From Micromonospora sp. NBC_01699 (GTDB lineage: Bacteria > Actinomycetota > Actinomycetes > Mycobacteriales > Micromonosporaceae): a stretch of 64,000 nucleotides of DNA. How positions within the stretch are numbered: the first letter of the stretch is position 1; every line of letters begins with the position of its first letter. The DNA lies in NCBI RefSeq assembly GCF_036250065.1, contig NZ_CP109199.1, positions 806,001 to 870,000 of the forward strand. The letters are read 5' to 3'. Shown here one piece after another: positions 28,722 through 38,137 of the stretch. The position numbers were made by a program, and so were the translations under genes. Under the pieces are notes generated by a model. That model did not search any database and was not told the DNA's origin. It saw nothing but the letters and a program-made list of their open reading frames with translations.

Positions 28722-28758
28722 CCCAACCCCCGCGCCCCCTCTGGAGGGCGCACCAAAC

Positions 28759-28804
28759 CAGAGAAAGAGTGCCTATCCCGGCGTGGACAGGCACTCTTTC
28801 TCTG
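28759..28804. terminator. Bidirectional terminator after the exporter operon
   Basis: A perfect 16 bp stem, CAGAGAAAGAGTGCCT (28759-28774) with 28789-28804, and a 14 nt loop. The arms are A- and T-rich at the foot and sit between convergent genes, so termination in both directions is expected. Confidence 0.9.
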
Positions 28805-28806
28805 TT

Positions 28807-29886
28807 CTAGTGAGGATCTTGGGGGGCGGGGTGGGGGCGGCGGCGGGTCCAGGAGTGGGGGACGCCGTTGCCTCGGATGGCGGCGGCGGCCAGGAGGAGG
28901 AGTAGGGCGGCTGCGGCCCAGATGGCCAGGGTGGCGGCGGGGCGGGCGGTTGCGTCGGGGCCGAAGTAGATCACCGCCCGGATCAGGTCGGTGGCGAGTC
29001 CGGGGATGTTCCACAGGTGCATGTCGCGGAAGAAGTCGGGCAGGAACTCCGGGGCGTAGATGCCGCCGGAGCCGGGATTGCCGAGCACCACCAGCAGCAG
29101 GATGACCAGCCCGGTGCCGAGCATCCCGAGCCAGCCCTGCACCGCGGCGGCGGCCATCGCGGCGGCGAACGCGGCCAACGCCCCGGCGCCCACCAGGCTG
29201 GGGAAGTGGGTGTGCCACACGTCCAGGCCGGGGCCGGTGACCAGCGCCCCGGAGAGTCCGAGCAGGGCCGAGTAGACGGCCAGGCCGCCGATTCGGGCGG
29301 CGGCCCGGGAAACCGTACGGGGAGTGGTGCCGATGGTGAGGCCGAGCACGGTGGAGCCGAGGTAACCGCCGAGCACCAGACCGATGGCCAGGTAGAACGG
29401 CACCAGCCCGCGCGGGTCGTTGGCGGCGATCGGCACCGCGTCGGTGACCGTCAGCGCGACCTGCCCGCGCTGGGCCGCCACCTGCACCAGCTGACCGATC
29501 ACCTGGGCGGCGAGCGGTGCGGCGGCGCTGGCCGTGACCAGGGTCAGTGCCGGGGTCCCGCCGCCGGTGGCCGAGGCGAGTACGGCGTACACGTCGCGTC
29601 CGGCGAGCGCGTCGTCGGCGGCGGATCGGCTGCCGTACTCGATGGGTTTGAGTGCCCTGTCCTGTTGCCGGATGGCCGCCAGCAGCATTCGTGCCGGCTG
29701 GTCACCCCGAACCACGGCGACGGGTACGTCCTTCGGCGTCGGCTGGTGCAGCGCCCCCGCATACGCGGCGATGAAGGCGGTGGCCAGCACCAACGTGCCG
29801 AACAGCAGCAGGGTGCCCCGGATCACCGACCGCCGCCACGACTCCCGCCCCACCGGCTCCGCCCGATACCCCACCCCATCCGCCAC
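28807..29886 (-). CDS. DUF3533/YhgE-like membrane protein
   Basis: About 359 residues: one membrane segment near residue 25, a long extracytoplasmic domain (VPVAVVRGDQPARMLLAAI, VYAVLASATGGGTPALTLV), then five to six membrane segments. This is the layout of DUF3533 and phage-infection/YhgE-like proteins, which resemble exporter permeases. The start is uncertain: an ATG at 29964 would translate a palindrome, whereas adjacent GTG codons at 29889, 29886 and 29874 are more sensible. Its position next to an exporter may be relevant. Confidence 0.7.
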   Translation of the reverse strand: MADGVGYRAEPVGRESWRRSVIRGTLLLFGTLVLATAFIAAYAGALHQPTPKDVPVAVVRGDQPARMLLAAIRQQDRALKPIEYGSRSAADDALAGRDVYAVLASATGGGTPALTLVTASAAAPLAAQVIGQLVQVAAQRGQVALTVTDAVPIAANDPRGLVPFYLAIGLVLGGYLGSTVLGLTIGTTPRTVSRAAARIGGLAVYSALLGLSGALVTGPGLDVWHTHFPSLVGAGALAAFAAAMAAAAVQGWLGMLGTGLVILLLVVLGNPGSGGIYAPEFLPDFFRDMHLWNIPGLATDLIRAVIYFGPDATARPAATLAIWAAAALLLLLAAAAIRGNGVPHSWTRRRPHPAPQDPH

Positions 29887-29905
29887 CACCTCAGCGTATG
29901 AAAGA

Positions 29906-29990
29906 AAGATCCACCCTGGCCGCACTTTCACTGTTTGAGTGGCTTTTCCGGCTCGGATAACCACTCAAACAGTGAAAGTGCGCGGATCTT
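29906..29990. repeat. Perfect 22 bp intergenic inverted repeat with outer GATC arms
   Basis: The arms 29921-29942 and 29961-29982 (CGCACTTTCACTGTTTGAGT start) are perfect complements with an 18 nt loop. A second outer pair, AAGATCC (29906-29912) and GGATCTT (29984-29990), encloses them with an 8 nt bulge. A G-rich tract follows to 30012, next to the ppc stop. Located between the ppc 3' end and the DUF3533 gene 5' end. Confidence 0.85.
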
Positions 29991-30012
29991 GGGGGTGGGG
30001 AGGGGGAGGGGG

Positions 30013-32799
30013 TCAGCCGGTGTTGCGCATGCCGGCGGCTATGCCGTTGACGGTGGTTAGGAGGGCTCGTTCCAGGGCGGTGCCGTCGCCGGGGGCGCGG
30101 CGGGCGCCGGGGGCGGTGGCGACGGCGCGGCCGGCGGCACCGGAGTCGCGGTACTGGCGCAGCAGGGCCACCTGGAGGTGGTGCAGCGGCTCCAGGTAGG
30201 TGTCCCGGACGGCGAGGGTGCGCTGAAGCACCGGCGAGTTCTCCAGCAGGGCGGGGGAGGCGGTGATCGCCAGCACCTCGCGCTTGGTCAGCTCGTACTC
30301 CTCGCGGATCACCTCGAAGATCGGCTGCAACGGCTCCGGGACCAGGGTCTCGACGTACCGGCGGGCGATGTTCAGGTCCGTCTTGGAGAGCATCATCTCC
30401 ACGTTGGACAGGAACGTCCGGAAGAAGTGCCAGTTACGGTGCATCTCGGCGAGGATCTCCGCCCGTCCGCTCTCGCGGGCGGCGGCCAGGCCGGAGCCGA
30501 CCCCGAACCAGCCCGGCACGATCTGCCGGGTCTGGGTCCAGCCGAACACCCACGGGATCGCCCGCAGGCCGCTCAGCCCGGCCCCGGTGTTCGGGCGCTT
30601 CGCCGGCCGGGAGCCGATGTTGAGCGCGCCGAGCAACTCGGTCGGCGTCGACGCCCAGAAGTACGCCGGCAGGTCCGGGTTCTCCACCAGCGACCGGTAC
30701 GACCGGTACGCCGAGTCGGAGACCAGCTCCATCGTGTCGTCCCAGCGTTCCAGCATCTCGGCGGGCTGCCGGGGATAGGTGTGCAGCAGGGCGCTCTGCA
30801 ACACCGCGGCCAGGGTCAGTTCCAGGTTCTCCCGGGCCAGCGACGGCAGCGTGTACTTGTCGGAGATGACCTCACCCTGCTCGGTCACCTTGATCGCCCC
30901 GTCGAGGGTGCCGTACGGCTGGGCCAGGATCGCCTCGTGCGTCGGGCCGCCACCACGGCCGACGGTACCGCCGCGACCGTGGAACAACCGCAGTCGTACG
31001 CCGTGCCGGGCGGCCACGTCGCGCAGTGAGCGCTGGGCCCGGTGGATCGACCACTGGGAGGTGGTGATGCCCGCCTCCTTGTTCGAGTCGGAGTAGCCGA
31101 GCATCACCTCCTGCACGTCCCCCCGGGCGGTGACGATCGCCCGGTACGCCGGCAGGGAGAGCAGTTCGTCCAGCAGTTCTCCGCCCGCGTTCAGCTCGTC
31201 CGGGGTCTCCAGCAGCGGCACGAAGCCGATCCGGGCCCGTCCGCTGTGCACGTCGACCAGACCGGCCTCGCGGGCCAGCACCACCGCGGCGAGCACGTCG
31301 TCCACGCCCATCGTCATCGAGATGATGTACGACTCGATGACCTCGGTGCCGAACCGTTCCTGCGCCTCGCGGATGGTGCCGAACACGTCGAACGTCTTGC
31401 GGGTCGGCTCGGTCAGCGGGCTGTCCATGTTGGACAGCGGGCGACGGCCGGTGAGTTCCTCGCTGAGCAGCTTGGTCCGCTCGACCCGGCTCAACGAGGC
31501 GTAGTCGGTGACCTCGCCGACCTGCTCGTAGAGCTGGCGCAGCACCGCGTGGTGTGCCTCGGCGTGCTCCCGCACGTCCAGCGTGGCCAGGTGCAGCCCG
31601 AACGAGGCGACGGTACGGATGGCCGAGGCGAGCCGGCCGACGGCGGTGAGTTGACCGGAGTTACGGGCCAGCGAGGCCCGCATCAGCTCCAGGTCGGAGA
31701 GGAGTTCGGCCGAGCCCCGGTAGTCCCGGCCGGGCACGTGGGCGGTGCCCCGGGTCAGCCGCAGCCGGGTGTTGGCCAGCTTCGCCTTGATGCACCGCGC
31801 CTTGAGCCGGTACGGCTCCTCGGCGTTGACCCGGCGGAACCGGGCCGCCACCTCGGGCAGCGCGTCGAGGTCGGCGGCCAGGCTGGCGGAGAGGTCGAGG
31901 GACACCCCGCGCAGCCGGCGGGAGACCGAGATTTCGTTGATCAGCGACTCCATCGCCGCCTCGGTCGCCTGGATCCCGTGGTGGTACTGGATGACCAGCA
32001 CCTCGCGGGTGACGTGCGGGGTGACGAACGGGTTGCCGTCCCGGTCGCCGCCGATCCAGGTGCCGAAGGTCAGCGGGCGGGCCGTCGGCGAGGTCTCCAC
32101 GCCGAGCGAGCGCAGCGTGTCGGCGAGGTCGTCGAGCACCTGCGGCGCGGCGGCGGCGTACAGGTCGCGCAGATAGTAGATCGCGTTACGGGCCTCGTCG
32201 GTCGGGTCCGGCCGGTCGAGCCGCAACTCGTCGGTCTGCCACATCAGGTCGAGCAGTTCGGCCAGCCGGCGGTTGGTCGGCGCCTCGTCGCTGGCGCCGT
32301 AGAGCACCGCGGCGGCGGTCTCGGCGTCCAACTCGTCGGCGACCGCGCGCAGCTTGGTCAGGATCGAGCGGCGGGCCGCCTCGGTCGGGTGGGCGGTGAA
32401 CACCGGTCGTACGGCCAGCCGCCGGGCCGCGGCGGCGATCTCCTCGGCCGGCACCCCGCGCTCGGCGATCAGCTTGGCCGCCTGGTCCAGCCAGCCGCCC
32501 TGGGTGGCCCGCTGCCGGCGCAGGTCGCGGGACCGGTGCACCTGTTCGGTGATGTTGGCCAGGTGGAAGTAGGTGGAGAAGGCGCGGGCCAGCTTGGTCC
32601 CGGTGGTCACGTCCATCGCGCCGAGCCGCTGGGCGGCGGCCTCCGGGTCCGAGCGGACCAGGGCGCGGATCTCCTCGACGAGGTCGAGCAGCGGGGGGCC
32701 TTCCTGGCGGGCGAGGGTCTGCCCGAGCAGGGTCCCGAGCCGGCGAATGTCCGCCCGAAGGGCGGCGTCCGGGCCGTCGTGATCATGCTGGTCGGTCAC
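30013..32799 (-). CDS. ppc: Phosphoenolpyruvate carboxylase
   Basis: Carboxylates PEP to oxaloacetate, refilling the TCA cycle. The 928-residue protein keeps the catalytic motifs VFTAHPTEA (His), [37 protein letters not shown] and the C-terminal RNTG. GTG 32799 has AAGGAG upstream. It is a single-gene unit. Full length suggests a functional, probably allosterically regulated, enzyme. Confidence 0.96.
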   Translation of the reverse strand: MTDQHDHDGPDAALRADIRRLGTLLGQTLARQEGPPLLDLVEEIRALVRSDPEAAAQRLGAMDVTTGTKLARAFSTYFHLANITEQVHRSRDLRRQRATQGGWLDQAAKLIAERGVPAEEIAAAARRLAVRPVFTAHPTEAARRSILTKLRAVADELDAETAAAVLYGASDEAPTNRRLAELLDLMWQTDELRLDRPDPTDEARNAIYYLRDLYAAAAPQVLDDLADTLRSLGVETSPTARPLTFGTWIGGDRDGNPFVTPHVTREVLVIQYHHGIQATEAAMESLINEISVSRRLRGVSLDLSASLAADLDALPEVAARFRRVNAEEPYRLKARCIKAKLANTRLRLTRGTAHVPGRDYRGSAELLSDLELMRASLARNSGQLTAVGRLASAIRTVASFGLHLATLDVREHAEAHHAVLRQLYEQVGEVTDYASLSRVERTKLLSEELTGRRPLSNMDSPLTEPTRKTFDVFGTIREAQERFGTEVIESYIISMTMGVDDVLAAVVLAREAGLVDVHSGRARIGFVPLLETPDELNAGGELLDELLSLPAYRAIVTARGDVQEVMLGYSDSNKEAGITTSQWSIHRAQRSLRDVAARHGVRLRLFHGRGGTVGRGGGPTHEAILAQPYGTLDGAIKVTEQGEVISDKYTLPSLARENLELTLAAVLQSALLHTYPRQPAEMLERWDDTMELVSDSAYRSYRSLVENPDLPAYFWASTPTELLGALNIGSRPAKRPNTGAGLSGLRAIPWVFGWTQTRQIVPGWFGVGSGLAAARESGRAEILAEMHRNWHFFRTFLSNVEMMLSKTDLNIARRYVETLVPEPLQPIFEVIREEYELTKREVLAITASPALLENSPVLQRTLAVRDTYLEPLHHLQVALLRQYRDSGAAGRAVATAPGARRAPGDGTALERALLTTVNGIAAGMRNTG

Positions 32800-32825
32800 C
32801 GTGCGCTCCTTACGTGGTGTGCTAA

Positions 32826-32839
32826 GGACAGCGCTGTCC
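32826..32839. promoter_or_regulatory. Palindrome in the ppc leader
   Basis: GGACAGCGCTGTCC is a perfect 14 bp palindrome 27 bp upstream of the ppc GTG. A -10-like TACGAT lies just upstream on the minus strand (about 32852-32857), so the palindrome would fall at the start of the transcript: a possible operator. Confidence 0.35.
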
Positions 32840-32941
32840 GACAAGGCTGATCGTATCCGCGCGGGGGTGCTTCTTAGGAGGGGGCCACCATATCCGAGTT
32901 TTAATCACACCCTTGGCTCCGAGTGTCGATCACGCACCGCC

Positions 32942-33694
32942 TCACGCCTCGCCGGTCAGGCGGCCGAACCAGTCCCGGGCGGTCCGTACTCCGCCGTCGG
33001 CGACCGCGACCATCAGCGCGGCGCGGGCCTTCACCGGGGGCAGGCCCCGGGCACTGATCGCACCCATCCGGGCGGCGAGGGCCGCGCCGCCGTGGAACTC
33101 GTCCGGCGACACCGCGCGGGTCCGGCAGCGGGAGCTGACCACCACCGGGATGTCCCACCCGGTCAGCTCGTCGATCGCGGTGAGCAGGCCGACCGGCACG
33201 TTCGCCATGCCGGTGCCCTCCAGCACCACACCCCGGGCCCCGCCGTCGGCCACCGCGTGCAGCAACGCCGGGCCGATGCCAGGGTACGTCTTGATCAGCG
33301 CGATCGCCGACTCCGGCTCGCCGGTCGGGGCCGGCGGTCGGGGCGGCGGCGGGCCCAGCAGCTCCACCCCGCCGCCCACCACCCGACCGAGCAGCGGGTA
33401 CGGGGCCGACGAGAACGCGGCCACCCCGCCGGCGTCGACCAGCCCGACCCAGCGGGCGGCGTGCAGTTCGTCGTTGAGGCAGGCGACCACGGCCCGGCGG
33501 GCCAGGCGCAGCATCGTCTCCGGGTCCAGGTCCCAGCTCGGTTCGGCGAGCGTGTCCTCGACCGTCACGTCGGCCGGGACCGAGCCTGCGGGCAGTGCCG
33601 CCAGCAACTCGGCCCCGGACGCGAAGGCACCTCGACCGGGACGCGGGTCGAACGCGATCGTGTCGCCGGTGGTGAGCAGGAGCAGTCGGGTCAA
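32942..33694 (-). pseudogene. Asparaginase-family protein lacking the second catalytic motif
   Basis: A 250-residue product where asparaginases are usually about 320 or longer. The N-terminal TTGDTIA motif and the C-terminal domain (GVVLEGTGMANVPVGLL, IPVVVSSRCRTRAV) are intact. The middle jumps from LDPETMLRLARRAV to CLNDELHAARWVG near residue 70 (about position 33485), so the segment with the catalytic HGTDT and the GAMR region, some 70 residues, is absent. The TTG start overlaps the stop of the upstream RHH-Clp_N gene (TTGA). Probably inactive as an asparaginase. Confidence 0.65.
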
Positions 33695-34500
33695 CGTGCG
33701 GCCCCGGCTTCCGGTCCGGCGGTGTCGGGTCGGGCCTCGATCCGCTGTTCGAGCCGGTCGAGGCGGGCCAGGATCGGCTGCAACTGCCGGGCCAGGGCGG
33801 CCTGGAGCGCGGCGACCTGGTCGGTGCCGCCCGACGCCGAGCCACCGGCCGCCGGGGCGCCGCCCTGGGTCTGTGCGCGCAGGTGGACGTAACCGGCGAG
33901 CGCGGCGGTGACCGCCCGGCGGGTCAGTCGGTAGTCGGCGCCGAGCGCCCGCAGCACGTGACCGGCGGTGCCGTCCGGCTCGGCGATCAGCCCGAGCAGC
34001 AGGTGTTCGCAGCCGACGTAGTTGTGGCCGAGGCTGGTCGCCTCGGTCACGGTCAGCTCCAGCGCGTTGGCGGCGGTCCGGCCAAACCGCCGTACGCCGG
34101 CCTGGTCGGCTGTCTCGGCGGTGTCCTTCGGAGCCTGGCGGGCCAGTTCGCGGCCCACCGCCTCGGGGTCGATCTCCATTGCCCGGAGCACCTGGATGGC
34201 CAGGTTCTGTCCCTCGGTGAGCATGCCGGCGAGCAGGTGCGCGGTGTCGATGCTGGTCGCGCCCTGCTCCCGAGCCTGGGTCAGGCCGAGCGTGACGGCG
34301 GTCCGCGCGCGGGGGGTGAACTGGGTCAGCGTGGCGGTGGGGTCGTCCCGGTCGGTCTCGCCGAGGGTCGTCTCCCGGATCGCGGTCACCCGGCGCACGG
34401 CCTGTTCCAGGGCGCGCTGGCAGATCGCGGAGACCGGCACGCCGGACTCCCTGACCGCCTCGGCCAGCTCGTCGGGCAGGTACACGTTGATTTTCGGCAT
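33691..34500 (-). CDS. RHH and Clp_N repeat protein
   Basis: A 269-residue protein. The N-terminal MPKINVYLPDELAEAV segment looks like a ribbon-helix-helix DNA-binding motif. Two Clp_N-type repeats follow (FTPRARTAVTLGLTQAREQG, TAHLLAGML; and ALELTVTEATSLGHNYVGCE, HLLLGLI), as in the substrate-receiving N-domain of ClpA/ClpC, but there is no AAA+ domain. It ends in a linker and a helix that may form a coiled coil (LQPILARLDRLEQRIE). ATG 34500 has GAGG upstream. Could be a DNA-bound adaptor of the Clp system; this is inference. Confidence 0.8.
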   Translation of the reverse strand: MPKINVYLPDELAEAVRESGVPVSAICQRALEQAVRRVTAIRETTLGETDRDDPTATLTQFTPRARTAVTLGLTQAREQGATSIDTAHLLAGMLTEGQNLAIQVLRAMEIDPEAVGRELARQAPKDTAETADQAGVRRFGRTAANALELTVTEATSLGHNYVGCEHLLLGLIAEPDGTAGHVLRALGADYRLTRRAVTAALAGYVHLRAQTQGGAPAAGGSASGGTDQVAALQAALARQLQPILARLDRLEQRIEARPDTAGPEAGAAR

Positions 34501-34600
34501 CGTCGGCCTCCTCTGGCGTTGCGGGAGGCTTATAACCCCCCTGTGACCCCACTGTACCCCCAGAGCCGAAAATGGGAAGCCCCTCGTCGTGGTCGATCGC

Positions 34601-34606
34601 TAGGGT
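34601..34606 (+). promoter_or_regulatory. Leaderless-type -10 box of the S66 peptidase
   Basis: TAGGGT ends 6 nt before ATG 34613; it is identical to the purN box. Confidence 0.6.
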
Positions 34607-34612
34607 GGGTCG

Positions 34613-35674
34613 ATGTCCGATGTGACCAGCTCGGCCGCACTCAGGCGTTATCCGGCGAAACCGCGACCGGGGGACCGGGTCGCCGTACTCTCGCCCTCCG
34701 CCGGGCTGCCGGCCGTCTTCCCCCACGTGTACGACCTGGGCCTGCGTCGGCTGCGGGACGAGTTCGGCCTGATCCCGGTCGAGTACCCGACGACCCGGGC
34801 CGCCGCCGCCCACCCGCGTGAACGCGCCCGTGATCTGACCGCCGCCTTCGCCGACCCGTCGATCCGGGCGGTGCTCGCCACCGTTGGCGGGGACGACCTG
34901 ATCACCGTGCTGCCGTACCTGGATCCGGAGGTGATCGCGGCGAACCCGAAGCCGTACTTCGGCTACTCGGACAACACCAACGTGCTGTCGTACCTCTTCG
35001 AACTGGGGCTGGTCGGCTATCACGGGGGCTCGGTCCTGGTGCACCTCGGCCGCCCCGGTGCGCTGCACCCGGCGTCCGCCGCGTCGCTGCGGGCCGCGCT
35101 GTTCACCGACGACTGGTACGAGCTGACTCCGTCGCCCGAGTACAGCGACGAGCCGAGCGACTGGCGGGACCCGTCCACCCTCGCTGCCGAACCGGTGATG
35201 TTCCCGAGCGAGGGCTGGCACTGGCACGGCCCCCCGACCGTGGTCGAGGGGGCGGTCTGGGGCGGCAACCTGGAGATCCTCGCCTGGCTGCTCCAGGCCG
35301 GCCGGGTCGGCCCGAACGCCGCGTACGCCGGTTGTGTGCTGTTGCTGGAGACCTCCGAGGAACTGCCGTCCGATGTCGAGGTGTTCCGGATCCTGCGCTG
35401 CATGGGCGAGCGTGGCCTGCTCGCCGGTTTTCCGGCGGTGCTGGTCGGGCGACCGAAGGCGTGGGACTTCGAGCAGCCGAAGGACGCCGAGGGGAAGCGG
35501 GCGTACACCGAGGCCCAGCGGGCCGCCGTGCTGCGGGTGCTGGCCGAGTACAACCCGGACGCGGTTGCCGTCTTCGGGCTCGATGTCGGCCACACCGATC
35601 CGCAGTTGATCGTCCCCTACGGCGGGCTCGCCCGGATCGACCCGACGGCGCGCCGGATCACCGTCCGTTACTGA
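34613..35674 (+). CDS. S66 family peptidase (LD-carboxypeptidase / MccF-like)
   Basis: A 353-residue cytoplasmic serine carboxypeptidase. The N-terminal DRVAVLSPSAGLPAVFP and the triad, Ser 119 in GYSDNT, Glu 221 in GGNLEI and His 327 in GHTDPQ, fit family S66. LD-carboxypeptidases trim murein tetrapeptides; MccF-type members instead cleave the self-toxic nucleotide antibiotic microcin C and similar compounds. The length and the SDNT motif are closer to the MccF branch. It is divergent from the RHH-Clp_N gene. Confidence 0.85.
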   Translation: MSDVTSSAALRRYPAKPRPGDRVAVLSPSAGLPAVFPHVYDLGLRRLRDEFGLIPVEYPTTRAAAAHPRERARDLTAAFADPSIRAVLATVGGDDLITVLPYLDPEVIAANPKPYFGYSDNTNVLSYLFELGLVGYHGGSVLVHLGRPGALHPASAASLRAALFTDDWYELTPSPEYSDEPSDWRDPSTLAAEPVMFPSEGWHWHGPPTVVEGAVWGGNLEILAWLLQAGRVGPNAAYAGCVLLLETSEELPSDVEVFRILRCMGERGLLAGFPAVLVGRPKAWDFEQPKDAEGKRAYTEAQRAAVLRVLAEYNPDAVAVFGLDVGHTDPQLIVPYGGLARIDPTARRITVRY

Positions 35675-35746
35675 CCTTCGGCGTACACCCTGTCCGGGTT
35701 TCTGGGGATGTTCGTGTGAGTAAGTCCGGTTTCGGCCTAAAGTAGC

Positions 35747-35752
35747 TATCAT
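35747..35752 (+). promoter_or_regulatory. Leaderless-type -10 box of the secreted repeat protein
   Basis: TATCAT ends 8 nt before GTG 35761. No ribosome-binding site separates them. Confidence 0.5.
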
Positions 35753-35760
35753 CGCTCAAT

Positions 35761-38010
35761 GTGAGGGTTAGGGGTAATTGGCGCCTCGGGCTCGGAGGAT
35801 CACGGGGTAGGTCCGCCGCTATGGTGCTACTCATCGCTCTGACCTGGGCGATCGTGACGATCGACCGGGCCGGGGCGGCCGTGGTGCGGCCCTTCGGGGC
35901 ACGGTTCCAGACCAGTGAGCGCGGTGACGTGATCTTCGCGTCGAACACCCTGGTGACCTGCACCCTGCCGGTTCTGATCACCGCACCGAGCTGCGCCAGC
36001 GCCCGCGCCGGCGCGGTCGCCGACAACGACAACTACCTCGCCGGGTACGTCGACATCGACACCAACCTGACCACCCTCAACTCCAGCAGCGCCACCCTGT
36101 CCGTGCCGGCCGGCGGCGCCGTGCTCTGGGCCGGGCTCTACTGGTTCGGCAGCGCACTCAACGGCGACCCGAGCCGGGCACAGATCCGACTGGCCCGGAC
36201 CGGGCAGGACTACACCACGGTGACCGGGACGGTGAGCACCGGCGCGGTGACGACCAACGGCGGGTATCCGTACTCGGCGTTCGCGGACGTCACCGCACTC
36301 GTGCAGGCCGCCGGGGTCTACACGGTCGCCGGCCTCGCCACGGCACTCGGCACGAACGCCCGTGGTGGCTGGGCGATCGTCGCGGCGGTACGCGACTACA
36401 CCCAACCGTTGCGCAACCTCGCCGTCTTCGACGGGTACGCCGAGGTCAACAACAACAGCGGCAGCTCGCGGGTGAGCATCACCCTGTCGAACTTCCGTAC
36501 CCCGACGACCGGGGCGGTCTCGGCCCGGGTGGGTGCGGTCAGCTCCGAGGGCGACCTGGCCTCGACCGGCGACTCGTTGGAGTTCAACGGGGTGAACATC
36601 GGTGACGGGCTCAACCCGGCCACGAACCTGTTCAACAGCTCGATCACCAGGCTCGGCAGCCGGGTCACCGCGAAGACGCCGGACTACGCCAACCAACTCG
36701 GCTTCGACGTCGACTACCTGGCGGTTCCGGCCAGCGCGATCAGCAACGGGCAGACCTCGGCCAGCGTCGCGTTCACCACCGGCGCGGACTCGTACGAGCC
36801 GATCGCGCTGTTCACCGCGATCGACGTCTCCGAACCCGACGTCGACGCCACCAAGACCGCCGCCCGGATCGGTGGCGGCACCACGGTCAACCCCGGCGAC
36901 CAGGTCCGTTACACGATCCAGGCCACCTCGACCGGCAACGAGAGCGCCACCGGTGTGCAGTTCGTGGATCCGGTCCCGAGCGGCACCACGTACATGCCGG
37001 GCACGATCACCGTCGGCGGCTCACCACGAACCGACGCGGTCGGGGACGACGTCGCGCACTGGGACACAGCCAACAACCGGCTGGTGTTCCGGCTCGGCAC
37101 CGGCGCGAACGCCACGGTCGGCGGCACCATGACCCCGACCACGAGCCTGGCGGTGACGTTCCGGGTCCGGGTGATCGACCCGGCCGTCGCGAACCTCGTC
37201 CTCTCCAACCAGGCCACCGGCACCTTCGGCTCACCGACCACGAGCACCCAGTACACCCGGGTCACCGACGATCCCGGCGTGCCCGGTATGACGAACCCCA
37301 CCCTCACCGAGATCAACGACGCACCGATCGCCCGGGACGACACCGCGACGGTGCTGGAGAACGAGTCGGTGACGGTCGCCGTGCTGGCCAACGACACCGA
37401 CGCGGAGGGCGACGCGTTGACCATCGTGGCCGGCAGTCGGCCCACCACCCACGGCAACGTCTCCTGTACGAGCGTGTCGTGCACGTACACCCCGGACCGT
37501 TACTACTTCGGCTTCGACAGCTTCGCGTACACGGCCATCGACCCGGGCAACGCCGTCGCCTCGGCGACCGTCTCGGTGACGATCAACCCGCGCCACTACG
37601 CCGGCCTCTCCATCAGCGTCCCCGACCAGGCCGACCTGGGCACGGCCGTCGGGGGCTTCGCGACGGGGCAGCTCGGCACGGTCACCGTCACCGACGACCG
37701 TGGCCCTTTTGCCGGTGACTGGGTGGTGCTGGTCTCCGCCAGCGACTTCGTCACCGGTACGGCCGGCGCCAGCGCGACCATCCCCAACGACCTCGTCACG
37801 TACTGGTCCGGGCCGGCGCTGGACACCACCGGCAGCGGCACCTTCGTCCCCCAGTACGGCGCGGTGCTGGCCGCCCCACAGGTCGCCGCCCAGTGGACCG
37901 GCGACATCGACCGGAACTCCGCCTCCTGGGACCCCACCCTCTCGGTCGAACTCCCGGAGTTCTTCGTAGCCGGCACCTACCAAGGCACCATAACCTTCTC
38001 CATCCTCTAA
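35761..38010 (+). CDS. Large secreted protein with DUF11 and Ig/cadherin-like domains
   Basis: A 749-residue protein with a signal peptide (hydrophobic 20-36, likely cut after AGA near 40). The first 300 residues resemble the N-terminal part of DUF11-repeat surface proteins (NDNYLAGYVDIDTN, AGLYWFGSALNGD, GGWAIVAAVRDYTQPLRNLA). A DUF11 domain lies at about 364-470 (TKTAARIGGGTTVNPGDQVR) and an Ig/cadherin-like domain at about 515-610 (ARDDTATVLENESVTVAVLA). There is no LPXTG motif or C-terminal membrane anchor, so it is probably released or held non-covalently. Function unknown. Confidence 0.8.
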   Translation: MRVRGNWRLGLGGSRGRSAAMVLLIALTWAIVTIDRAGAAVVRPFGARFQTSERGDVIFASNTLVTCTLPVLITAPSCASARAGAVADNDNYLAGYVDIDTNLTTLNSSSATLSVPAGGAVLWAGLYWFGSALNGDPSRAQIRLARTGQDYTTVTGTVSTGAVTTNGGYPYSAFADVTALVQAAGVYTVAGLATALGTNARGGWAIVAAVRDYTQPLRNLAVFDGYAEVNNNSGSSRVSITLSNFRTPTTGAVSARVGAVSSEGDLASTGDSLEFNGVNIGDGLNPATNLFNSSITRLGSRVTAKTPDYANQLGFDVDYLAVPASAISNGQTSASVAFTTGADSYEPIALFTAIDVSEPDVDATKTAARIGGGTTVNPGDQVRYTIQATSTGNESATGVQFVDPVPSGTTYMPGTITVGGSPRTDAVGDDVAHWDTANNRLVFRLGTGANATVGGTMTPTTSLAVTFRVRVIDPAVANLVLSNQATGTFGSPTTSTQYTRVTDDPGVPGMTNPTLTEINDAPIARDDTATVLENESVTVAVLANDTDAEGDALTIVAGSRPTTHGNVSCTSVSCTYTPDRYYFGFDSFAYTAIDPGNAVASATVSVTINPRHYAGLSISVPDQADLGTAVGGFATGQLGTVTVTDDRGPFAGDWVVLVSASDFVTGTAGASATIPNDLVTYWSGPALDTTGSGTFVPQYGAVLAAPQVAAQWTGDIDRNSASWDPTLSVELPEFFVAGTYQGTITFSIL

Positions 38011-38076
38011 CCCCTCCCGCCCTCCCTCCCTCCCTCCCTCCCGCCCTCCCCGCCGCCCTCTCCCCGTCCCCACCCT

Positions 38077-38137
38077 GTTGATCATGAAGTTAGCGCCGCT
38101 TTTGGCGATCAACAGTGTCGTTAACTTCATGATCAAC
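38077..38137. repeat. Intergenic inverted repeat between C- and G-tracts
   Basis: Arms GTTGATCATGAAGTTA (38077-38092) and 38122-38137 pair over 16 bp. A second GATCAAC at 38107-38113 can pair with the left arm instead, so two alternative folds exist. CCCTC repeats (38013-38072) precede it and GGGAGGGGGT repeats (38142-38170) follow, which could themselves pair or form G-quadruplexes. It separates the secreted protein gene from mfd. Confidence 0.85.

Noticed and set aside
31042-32850. 602-codon plus-strand frame over ppc
   Set aside because: Antisense to ppc, whose catalytic motifs are all intact; no domain recognised.
32942-35752. 936-codon minus-strand frame taken as one gene
   Set aside because: Only the last 250 codons read as the asparaginase. 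The rest is antisense to the S66 peptidase gene or out of frame with the RHH-Clp_N gene.
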